A stretch of 64,000 bases of DNA from Stenotrophomonas sp. UBA2629. GTDB lineage: Bacteria; Pseudomonadota; Gammaproteobacteria; Xanthomonadales; Xanthomonadaceae. The stretch lies in NCBI GenBank assembly GCA_002359895.1, contig DEOB01000010.1, forward strand, positions 1,490,125 through 1,554,124. The letters run 5' to 3'. The notes below the pieces were generated by a model. That model was not told where the DNA came from and did no database searches. It worked only from the letters and a program-made list of their open reading frames with translations. The position numbers and the translations under genes are program-made. Shown here in pieces: positions 16,085 to 23,517 of this stretch (the first letter of the stretch is position 1; each line of letters starts with the position of its first letter).

Positions 16085-17430
16085 GTAAGCCCGCCTTGTT
16101 CAACCAGTCAGTGGTTCGCACGCTTGCATCCGCGTTGCTGCTTGGCGCTTTGCTGTGGGGCGTGAGCGCATGTGCGAAAGGTGAGCGTCCCGCGTTGGAA
16201 CTGCAGCCGCCTAGACCGGTGGTGTGGGCCGATTATCTGGGCGTCAACGCGCACTTTCTCTGGTTTGAACCGGCGCAGTACCGCAAGCAGATGGATCAGC
16301 TGCAGGCGCTGGGCCTGCAATGGGTGCGGGTGGATCTGCATTGGGACACCATCGAGCCGCGTGAAGGACAGTTCCGTTGGGATGTGTTGGACCCGCTGAT
16401 GGCGGAAATGGAGCGTCGCGGGCTGCAGGCCGAGGTGTATCTGGTTGGATCGGCGCCGCATGCGACCTCCGCACCGGCAGGCAGCGCCAATCCTGACCAG
16501 TACCCGCCGAAAGATCCGGCGCTTTATGCGCGTGCCTTGGTGCACTTGGCGCAGCGCTACCCCAAGGTTGTGGCATGGCAGGTATGGAATGAGCCCAACC
16601 TGCCGGCGTTCTGGCGTCCGCGCGAAGACCCAGCGGCGTATGGCCGTTTGTTGCAGACCTCGGTGCAGGCCATGCGTCGTGAAGCGCCGGGGCGCAGGAT
16701 CGTGCTCGGTGGCATGGGTTACTTCAGCCAGATGCCCACCCGTGGCGGCAGCCTGATGGTCGAGGCACTGGCCAAGGGCGGATTGTTTTCATTGGATGTG
16801 ATCACCGCTTATCACCCGTATTCGTTGTACCCGGAAGGCGACGATGCGCAGGCGCTGGATTTTGTTCACCGCGCACGCCAAGGCAACGCATCGTTGCGTG
16901 CCGCCGGCGCGCGTGACATCTGGGCGGACGAGTGGGGTTGGTCCAGCTATGCAGGCCCCAAGGAAGAGCAGCCCATCATCGGTGAGCAGGGACAGGCGGA
17001 TTTCGTCACACGTCGGCTGGCACTGATGAGTGCCCTGGATTACGACAAGATTTTTCTGTTCGCACTGAGTGACCTGGATCAACGCGCCGGTGCGCGCGAC
17101 CGGCGCTACGGTCTGCTCGACGAAGCCGGCAACACCAAGCCTGTTTACAACGCGGTGCAACGGCTGCTGCAGGTGACCGGGCCACGTCTGCTGCCCGGCA
17201 AGGCACCGGTGGTCAGTGGTGCTGTACCAGGTTTGATCAGCATTGGTTGGCAGCGTCCGGACGGGCGTCGCCTGTGGATGTTCTGGGCTGCGCAGCCGGG
17301 GCAGGTGCAGGTCAATGGTGTGAAGCAGGCGGTGCTGCACGATGTGTTGACCGGCACACGCAAAGAGCTGGGCAGCGCTGGAACGGTGCAGGTGCCGGTG
17401 TCGACATCCCTTTCCGTGTTGGAGTGGTGA
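16081..17430 (+). CDS. Glycoside hydrolase lipoprotein, PslG/GH39-like
   Basis: 449 residues. A signal peptide ends in the lipobox VSAC with Cys31 as the predicted lipidation site, so the protein is probably anchored in the periplasm. The body is a clan GH-A TIM barrel (about 48-370). The acid/base is E171 in QVWNEPN, and the likely nucleophile is E284 in WADEWGWSS. The HWDTIEPREGQF strand and YHPYSLYPEGD loop are typical of GH39-like enzymes. PslG, an endoglycosidase encoded inside the Pseudomonas psl operon, has the same arrangement. A small C-terminal beta domain follows. It probably trims or edits the nascent polymer. It overlaps both neighbours by 1-4 bp. Confidence 0.85.
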   Translation: MSKPALFNQSVVRTLASALLLGALLWGVSACAKGERPALELQPPRPVVWADYLGVNAHFLWFEPAQYRKQMDQLQALGLQWVRVDLHWDTIEPREGQFRWDVLDPLMAEMERRGLQAEVYLVGSAPHATSAPAGSANPDQYPPKDPALYARALVHLAQRYPKVVAWQVWNEPNLPAFWRPREDPAAYGRLLQTSVQAMRREAPGRRIVLGGMGYFSQMPTRGGSLMVEALAKGGLFSLDVITAYHPYSLYPEGDDAQALDFVHRARQGNASLRAAGARDIWADEWGWSSYAGPKEEQPIIGEQGQADFVTRRLALMSALDYDKIFLFALSDLDQRAGARDRRYGLLDEAGNTKPVYNAVQRLLQVTGPRLLPGKAPVVSGAVPGLISIGWQRPDGRRLWMFWAAQPGQVQVNGVKQAVLHDVLTGTRKELGSAGTVQVPVSTSLSVLEW

Positions 17431-18632
17431 TGCGAGCGCTGCATATTCTCTGGATCTTGCCTTATCTGCCGTGGCCGACCACCAGCGGTGGCAAGCTGCG
17501 GCAATACCATCTGCTGCGTTGTCTGGCAGCGCGCGGGCACCGCATCACCTTGTTGGTGCAGAGCAAGGTAGCGCTGGATTCGGCGACGAAGCAGCAGCTG
17601 GAACCGCTGCTGGAACGTCTTGTCGTGCTGGAACGGCGTCCGCTGCGTTCGGTAAAAACGCTGCTCAATGGGCTGTTGTCTCCGGTGCCCCTGCTGGCGT
17701 CGGTCAACGGTCACGCGCCGGCCTTCAGTCACGCGCTTGACCAGCTGCTGCAGCAGCCATGGGACATCGTGCAGATGGAGCACTCATACATGTACGAGCC
17801 GTGCCGGCGCCCCCTGCAGCGGCATGGACGCGACTTCCTGCTCAGCGAACACAACGTGGAGTCCACGCTTGCCGAGGTGACCTACAGCCGCCTGCCGGCG
17901 TTGTTCCGCCCCTTGGCGCGATTGGACCGCTTGCGCTACCAGCGCTGGGAGCGCCAGGTGGTGGGGGCCGCGCGCAAGGTGGTGGCGTTGACGCCGGATG
18001 ATGCCAAGGTGCTGGCGCCGTTCAGTCGGCAGCCGATAGCGGTAGTGGTGAACGGCACCGACACCGAAGCGTTTTCCAACGTGACGGCCGATCCTGTTGC
18101 AGGGCGGATTCTGTTTGTCGGCAATTTCGAATACGCACCCAACATCGATGCGGTGGAGTGGGTGCTGGATGTGATCATGCCGGCGGTGTGGGCGGCGGCA
18201 CCGGCCACGCGCCTGTGCCTGTGTGGTTACGCATTACCGGCGCACTGGGCGACACGTTGGCCTGACCCGCGTATTGAATGGCGCGGTTTCGTGCCCGAGC
18301 TGCAGCCGGTGCAGGCGCAGAGCAGTCTGTTTCTGGCAGCGCTGCGCGATGGTGGGGGCTCCAAGCTCAAAGTGCTGGAAGCGATGGCGGCCGGCTTGCC
18401 GGTGGTGGCCACGCCACAGGCGGTGTCGGGCCTGGAGGTTCAGCGCGGTGTGCATTACCAGGGGGGCACGGATGCGCAGGCACTGGTCGCTGCCACATTG
18501 CAGCTGTTGTCTGATCACGCTCTGGCGGTCAGAACGGGTGAGGCGGGGCGCAGCTACGTGCGTGCACAACATGATTGGCGGCGCTCTGCAGATCAGCTTG
18601 AAGCGGTGTACGCGGAGCTGCCATGCGCATAG
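17430..18632 (+). CDS. Glycosyltransferase, GT4-type
   Basis: 400 residues from ATG 17430 (MRALHILWILPYLPWPTTSGG), which overlaps the previous TGA; the longer open frame upstream lies inside the hydrolase gene and is rejected. The layout is GT-B: N-terminal acceptor domain, then VVNGTDTEAF near 195 and ILFVGNFEYAPNIDAVEW near 215. The donor-binding stretch is GGGSKLKVLEAMAAGLPVVAT near 310, where an EAM motif replaces the usual E-x7-E segment. This subgroup is common in exopolysaccharide loci. It is cytoplasmic or peripheral. The sugar is unknown. The next gene begins 10 bp before its stop. Confidence 0.88.
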   Translation: MRALHILWILPYLPWPTTSGGKLRQYHLLRCLAARGHRITLLVQSKVALDSATKQQLEPLLERLVVLERRPLRSVKTLLNGLLSPVPLLASVNGHAPAFSHALDQLLQQPWDIVQMEHSYMYEPCRRPLQRHGRDFLLSEHNVESTLAEVTYSRLPALFRPLARLDRLRYQRWERQVVGAARKVVALTPDDAKVLAPFSRQPIAVVVNGTDTEAFSNVTADPVAGRILFVGNFEYAPNIDAVEWVLDVIMPAVWAAAPATRLCLCGYALPAHWATRWPDPRIEWRGFVPELQPVQAQSSLFLAALRDGGGSKLKVLEAMAAGLPVVATPQAVSGLEVQRGVHYQGGTDAQALVAATLQLLSDHALAVRTGEAGRSYVRAQHDWRRSADQLEAVYAELPCA

Positions 18633-19726
18633 GCATCGATTACCGCCCGGTTACTGCAGCGCCGTACTCGGGCATCGCCCGGCAGGTAGTGGCGTTGGAG
18701 CAGGCGTTGCTGGCCGAAGGCTGCGACGTGGTGCATTTCAGCATGGCGCCGGACGGTCATCCGCATCGGCTTGCTGCGTGTTGCCCGGAGGCATCCATAG
18801 CGACGGGTGGATTGCATCGCCCACGCATGCGGCTCATGTTCGAACTGAACTTTCTGCCGGCGGCGTTACGCGAGCAGCGGATTGATCTGTATATCGCCAC
18901 CGCCAACAGCGGCCTGCCGCTGCGTCGTCCTGCGACATTACGCAGGCAGGTACTGCTGTTGCATGACGTATTCCAGCTGACCCTACCGGGCCGGCATGCC
19001 AGTTGGCTGCGCGGCAGCGTGTATGGCGCGATGGATCGCTTTCTGATCGGCCACGCGGTGCGTAATGCCGATGTGATCTGGACGCCTTCGCAGTTCAGTG
19101 CGGATGCACTTGCTGGATTGTTCCCGGGCACGCGCGGGCGGACATCGGTGCTGCCCAATGCGGTGTTGCCGCTGGCCGCATGCGATCCGACGCCGGCCCC
19201 GACATTGCCCGTGCGCTACTGGTTGGTGGTCGGTACCCGCGAGCCGCGCAAGAACATTCCGTTCCTGCTGCAGCAATGGCAGGCAATGCGTGACAGCGGC
19301 AATGCGTTGCCGGATCTGGTGCTGGTCGGCGACCGCGGCGACGTAAGCGCCGATCAGGCCGGGCTGGCAGGCCTGCATTGGCGCAGCGGGTTGAGCGATG
19401 CACAGCTGTCGCGTCTGTATCACGATGCAGAGCGGCTGCTGCATCCGGCCACTGCTGAAGGCTTTGGGCTGCCCGTGATTGAGGCATTGAGCTGCGGCAC
19501 GCCGGTTGCTGTTGCAACAGGCAGCGCGCTGGATGAAATCACACCAGCCCAGGCACTGCGATTTAATCCGCTGGACGCGGCGTCACTGCGTCAGGCATTG
19601 GCCGCTGCGGCATCTGGCCGTCGCGAAGATGAGGCACCTGAAATTCTGATCCAGGCGGCGCAACGCTATGCCGTGGCGCCGTACCAGCAGCGGCTGGCGC
19701 AGTTGTTGCGGGAGGCATCGCGATGA
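18623..19726 (+). CDS. Glycosyltransferase, GT4-type (mannosyltransferase-like)
   Basis: 367 residues, ATG at 18623 overlapping the upstream gene by 10 bp. The N-terminus MRIGIDYRPVTAAPYSGIARQV carries the G-x-x-R acceptor loop of GT4 enzymes. The donor domain includes WLVVGTREPRKNIPFLL near 195 (the basic R-K-N motif binds the nucleotide diphosphate) and the E-x7-E motif EGFGLPVIE near 280. Both are intact, so the enzyme is probably active. Close relatives are often annotated as mannosyltransferases, but the donor is inferred only. ATGA overlap with the polymerase gene. Confidence 0.88.
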   Translation: MRIGIDYRPVTAAPYSGIARQVVALEQALLAEGCDVVHFSMAPDGHPHRLAACCPEASIATGGLHRPRMRLMFELNFLPAALREQRIDLYIATANSGLPLRRPATLRRQVLLLHDVFQLTLPGRHASWLRGSVYGAMDRFLIGHAVRNADVIWTPSQFSADALAGLFPGTRGRTSVLPNAVLPLAACDPTPAPTLPVRYWLVVGTREPRKNIPFLLQQWQAMRDSGNALPDLVLVGDRGDVSADQAGLAGLHWRSGLSDAQLSRLYHDAERLLHPATAEGFGLPVIEALSCGTPVAVATGSALDEITPAQALRFNPLDAASLRQALAAAASGRREDEAPEILIQAAQRYAVAPYQQRLAQLLREASR

Positions 19727-21120
19727 GGTTGGGTAGCACCGTTGCTGTGCTGTGCGGCCTGCTGTTCGGCGGTTTGCTGCTGTTCCTGCCACCGTCCAAA
19801 TTCTTTGTGGTGTTGGCAGGGTTGCCGGCAGCGCTGGTGGTGCTGCGGTGGCCGACGGTGGGGCTGTCGGTATTTGCACTGGTGGCCACCTTCATGCCTT
19901 TCAGCACGTTGCAGGTGGGGTTCCGCTTCACCTTGGCCGAGGCGATGCTCGGGCTTACCTGGGCCGGTGTGGCCCTGCAGTTGTTCTTCCAGCGGCTGGA
20001 GCGCCCACAGTGGGGCCGCGTCGAGCGTGGTCTGCTGCTGTTGATGGTGTTCAGCGTGGTGCCGTTTCTGGTCGGCCAGGTGATGGTGCAGGCTGACGGC
20101 AACGGGCCGGTGAACTGGGTACGTTGGCTGGCCAACCTGTCGCTGCTGTTGCTGGCACCGTTGATGCTGTCGCAGGAAAAACAGCGCGAGCAGCTGATGG
20201 TGATGCTGTTGCTGGGCAATCTGGCGATGCTGCTGTTGTCGCTGGGCATGTTCGCCAAATCACGCAGTGCGCTGGACATGATTCCGGTGCTGGAGAAGAT
20301 GCGCTACGCACATCCTGAAGCGCTGCTCGACATCTTCAGTGCGGAGAACGCCCGGCTGGGTTCGCCGTGGGTGCACCCCAACCTTACCGGCGGTGCCATG
20401 GCGATGTTCGTGCCGCTGGCAGCGTTCTATGGGCTTTATCAACACGGCTGGCGGCGTGCGCTGGGTGCGGCGGTCGCTGTGCTGGGTGCGGCGGCACTGC
20501 TGTTGAGCAGCTCACGCGGCGCCATCCTCGCTATCGGCGTGGTGCTGCTGTGGCTGTCCTGGCTTCGTGTGCCCTATGCGCGGGCAATGGTCATGGGCGG
20601 GATCATCCTGGGCGGTGTGCTGGCCTTGACCTATACGCCATTGCAGGACCGCTTGGCCACGATGTTCTCCTCCGACAACGCCAGTACCGAAGTGCGCGTG
20701 GACGAGTACAAGCGCTTCCCCGAAGCGGTGGCGCGCTACCCATTGGGCATCGGTTTCCGCACCGAACCGCCGGTGCCGGGCAGCGGCCTGTTGGGTATTT
20801 CCAATCTGTGGCTGTATTACATGTACAAGCTGGGCCTGATTGGCATGCTGGTGTACTGCGTGATTACCTGGCGCTGGTGGCAACAGGTACGCCCGCGCGG
20901 CAAGGTGTTTACGGTGAACCGGCGCAACGGGCTGTGGATGGGCTGCACTACCGGCTTGGTTGCCGCACTGCTCACCGGCCTCATCGATCACTACTACAGT
21001 TTCACCATGGTGCTGGTGGCCTTGTTCTGGCTGTTGATGGGCATGGGCCTGCAGAGCGCTGCGGCCGTGTCGTCGGGTACGCCGGGTCAGCCTTTGTCGA
21101 GTTTGAGGAAGCAGCAATGA
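19723..21120 (+). CDS. O-antigen ligase/Wzy-like polysaccharide polymerase
   Basis: 465 residues with about 10-12 hydrophobic segments, typical of inner-membrane Wzy/WaaL proteins. A long periplasmic loop (about residues 310-365) contains RVDEYKRFPEAVARYPLGIGF, which corresponds to the Wzy_C region with conserved Arg and a G-x-G turn. In this position of a Wzx/Wzy locus it should polymerise lipid-linked repeat units on the periplasmic face, working with the PCP protein for chain length. A ligase role cannot be excluded from sequence alone, but no lipopolysaccharide core gene is nearby. Its stop overlaps the next start (ATGA at 21117-21120). Confidence 0.88.
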   Translation: MRLGSTVAVLCGLLFGGLLLFLPPSKFFVVLAGLPAALVVLRWPTVGLSVFALVATFMPFSTLQVGFRFTLAEAMLGLTWAGVALQLFFQRLERPQWGRVERGLLLLMVFSVVPFLVGQVMVQADGNGPVNWVRWLANLSLLLLAPLMLSQEKQREQLMVMLLLGNLAMLLLSLGMFAKSRSALDMIPVLEKMRYAHPEALLDIFSAENARLGSPWVHPNLTGGAMAMFVPLAAFYGLYQHGWRRALGAAVAVLGAAALLLSSSRGAILAIGVVLLWLSWLRVPYARAMVMGGIILGGVLALTYTPLQDRLATMFSSDNASTEVRVDEYKRFPEAVARYPLGIGFRTEPPVPGSGLLGISNLWLYYMYKLGLIGMLVYCVITWRWWQQVRPRGKVFTVNRRNGLWMGCTTGLVAALLTGLIDHYYSFTMVLVALFWLLMGMGLQSAAAVSSGTPGQPLSSLRKQQ

Positions 21121-21938
21121 AACATCGGATTCTTCATTCACTGGATCTGCGTGAGCGGCTGGGTGATTACGCCGCACGCATGGGCGTGGAGCCGGCCGCG
21201 TTGAACGAGGCATATGAGTGGCTGCTGGCCAACGAGGGCGCCTTCGAGGAGCCCAGTGGCGACCAGGTGCGCGTGTCGATCTGCTCGGTCGATATCGAGT
21301 GGAAGCTGGAGCACCCGCTGGGCCGGCAGCTCTATCACGTGCTCAAGACCGAGGTGCCGGCAAAGCTGGTGCCGCGCTATGGCATCAACTGGCCCACCTT
21401 CAAGGACCGCTGCCTGCGCCTGTGGGAGCAGATCTACAACATCGCAATCAACAAGGTGCCGTTCCATTGGGTGCGGTTGACCTGGTTGCGTATCGGCGGC
21501 GCCAAGATAGGCGAGGGCTCCACCATCTGGCGCAATACCGAGGTGTTGGGAGTCAATAACCTGGTGATTGGCAAAGACAGCGTGATCGCCTGGCACTGCC
21601 AGATCGATGCGCGTGCCGGTCTGCGCATTGGCGACCATGTCGCGGTGGCATCGCACGTGCTGATCATCGCCGGTACCCATGACCTGACCGCGCCGGAATT
21701 CTGGTCCGTTTCGGCGCCCATCGTCATCGAAGACTATGTCTGGATTGCCAGCCGTGCGCTGATCGCGCATGGCGCGCATCTGGGGCGTGGCTGCGTGATC
21801 ACCGCCAATACCGTGGTGGCCAAGGAGGTGCCGCCGTACAAGATCATTGGCGGCACCGGCGCCAAACCCATGGGCGAGCGGCCGCACAACCTGTCGTACC
21901 GGGTAGGTGGCAAAAACATCCTGACGCTGCTGCACTGA
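21117..21938 (+). CDS. Hexapeptide-repeat acetyltransferase, WcaF-like
   Basis: 273 residues from ATG 21117. The much longer upstream open frame is an alternate-frame reading of the polymerase gene and is rejected. The N-terminal 110 residues are a predicted helical extension without a recognised domain. From about 120 a left-handed beta-helix of hexapeptide repeats is evident (IGGAKIGEGSTIW, LVIGKDSVIAWHCQI, LRIGDHVAVASHV), with the catalytic His probably in the AGTHDL loop. WcaF/LpxA-type enzymes O-acetylate sugars from acetyl-CoA. The most likely role is decoration of the repeat unit before export. The long N-terminal extension is unusual for WcaF-type enzymes, which are about 180 residues. 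Confidence 0.85.
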   Translation: MKHRILHSLDLRERLGDYAARMGVEPAALNEAYEWLLANEGAFEEPSGDQVRVSICSVDIEWKLEHPLGRQLYHVLKTEVPAKLVPRYGINWPTFKDRCLRLWEQIYNIAINKVPFHWVRLTWLRIGGAKIGEGSTIWRNTEVLGVNNLVIGKDSVIAWHCQIDARAGLRIGDHVAVASHVLIIAGTHDLTAPEFWSVSAPIVIEDYVWIASRALIAHGAHLGRGCVITANTVVAKEVPPYKIIGGTGAKPMGERPHNLSYRVGGKNILTLLH

Positions 21939-21941
21939 GCC

Positions 21942-23384
21942 ATGTTCCGCGCAACGCTCTGGTTGACGTTGGTGACGGTGGCCGGGCTTGTGCTCGGCTT
22001 CGGGCGGGAGTGGCTGCTGGTGGACGCCTGGGGAGCGGGCGCGCGTACCGATGGCTTTCTGGTGGCGCTGTTTGTGCCTGAAGCGATCCGCATGACGTTG
22101 GCGGCCGGGCTGTTGCCGTCTGCCGCGTTGCCGCTGTATCAGCAGTTGGATGCGCAACGACGGACGGGTTGGGTATCCGCTCAGATGAGCAGTCTGCTGC
22201 TGTGTGGTGTGGTGATCGCCGCCGTGCTGGCAGCAGGGGCGGGGCTGTGGGTTCGGTTGGTCGGCCCAGGTCTGGCCGGGCATGTGCAGCAGACCGCAGC
22301 ATCCAGCCTGCTTATCCTGTCGTGCGTCGTGCCGATGTTGCTGGTGCACGCATTGGCCGCAGCGGTGGGGCAGGCGCAGCAGCGTTTTCTGGTGGCGGGC
22401 CTGGGGTCGTTTCTGTACAACCTGCCGCCGGTGCTGTTGCTGTTGATGCAGCGTGGCGCAACCGATGAGCGCAGCCTGTCATGGGCCTTCGTTGTTGGTG
22501 GCATTCTGATGCTGCTCTCGGTGCTGCCCCTGCTGTGGCGAGGCGGTTGGCGCCCTTGGCGTTGGGGGTGGCAATCACACGAGATTTCCGCGCTTTACGG
22601 GCGGCTTGGGCCGTTGCTGGCCAGTGCCGGAGCCAGTCAGGGACTGGTGTTGTTGGAACGCATCTGTGCCTCCTTCCTGGGCGAAGGTGCGATCACCTTG
22701 GTCAACCTGGCACGCAAGCTGGTCAACCTGCCACTGGTCGCGCTGATGAGCCTCAACCAGGTGTTGCTGGCGCGCATGGCGCAGTTTGCCGAAGACGTTG
22801 CCGCGCGTCGTAACGCCTTGCGGTTGGGCTTGTTGGTGACCGCCACCCTGACCATCCCGGCCGCGGCCGGCATGGTCGCTGCTGCGCCGTCGTTGGTGAA
22901 GTTGCTACTGCCTGCAGGAATGGACCAAGGGCCGCTGCCGATGCTGCTGGCATGGTTTGCGTGCGTGATTGTGTTCGGCGCATGGAATGCCTTGCTGGCG
23001 CGCTATGCCTATGCAGGCGGAAATACCGTGCTGCCGATGCGCTATGAGCTGGCAGGCAGCGGCCTGAATGCCGCAGCCCTCGCGCTGGTACCGATGGTCA
23101 GCGGGATTGCCGGTATCGCCTGGGCAGCCCTTGCGGCCTGTCTGCTGACCGCGTTTCTGTTCCTGCGCCGGTATGCATTGCTGGACGATCCGCTGATGCT
23201 GCGCCTGCCGTTGGCGGCCATGGTGGCCTTGGCCGGGGCGGTGCCGGTGTTCCAGTTTGTGCCGGGGGTTTGGCTGCAGATTGGCGTCGGCGCGCTGTAT
23301 GCCTTGGGCTGGTTGCTGTTGCTGGGTTACTGGAGCGTGCGCGCGGCGCGGGGCGCGTTGAAGACAACGGCAACCCAACCCTGA
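21942..23384 (+). CDS. MurJ/Wzx-like flippase
   Basis: 480 residues with about 12-14 hydrophobic segments. The N-terminal GFGREWLLVDAWGAGARTDGFLVALFVPEAIR region is the MviN/MurJ-family signature (G-R-E near the first helices, then a T/D-x-F-xx-A-F-xx-P motif). MOP-superfamily proteins flip undecaprenyl-linked sugars across the inner membrane. At the end of an exopolysaccharide operon that also encodes an initiating transferase and a Wzy-like polymerase, it is best read as the Wzx of this locus rather than the housekeeping MurJ. It starts 4 bp after the acetyltransferase stop. It is the last gene of the operon and converges on the MHYT protein gene. Confidence 0.88.
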   Translation: MFRATLWLTLVTVAGLVLGFGREWLLVDAWGAGARTDGFLVALFVPEAIRMTLAAGLLPSAALPLYQQLDAQRRTGWVSAQMSSLLLCGVVIAAVLAAGAGLWVRLVGPGLAGHVQQTAASSLLILSCVVPMLLVHALAAAVGQAQQRFLVAGLGSFLYNLPPVLLLLMQRGATDERSLSWAFVVGGILMLLSVLPLLWRGGWRPWRWGWQSHEISALYGRLGPLLASAGASQGLVLLERICASFLGEGAITLVNLARKLVNLPLVALMSLNQVLLARMAQFAEDVAARRNALRLGLLVTATLTIPAAAGMVAAAPSLVKLLLPAGMDQGPLPMLLAWFACVIVFGAWNALLARYAYAGGNTVLPMRYELAGSGLNAAALALVPMVSGIAGIAWAALAACLLTAFLFLRRYALLDDPLMLRLPLAAMVALAGAVPVFQFVPGVWLQIGVGALYALGWLLLLGYWSVRAARGALKTTATQP

Positions 23385-23517
23385 GGTATGGCTGCCGCTG
23401 ATTGATGGTGAACGCAGCCCTCGCTGCTGCGCGCATATTCGCCGCTCAATTGGTTCTGCCGGGATCGCGCCCTGTCAGTCTTCAACGTTTCTTAGAAGGT
23501 CTTGATGGGCTCCGCCT

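Noticed and set aside
17247..17429. Upstream extension of the GT4 frame starting at 17247
   Set aside because: It lies within the hydrolase C-terminus. The GT-B N-terminus begins exactly at ATG 17430, which overlaps the hydrolase stop.
20367..21116. Extension of the acetyltransferase frame upstream into the polymerase gene
   Set aside because: The polymerase reading has clear membrane segments and the Wzy_C motif, and the ATGA overlap at 21117 is the normal coupled start.
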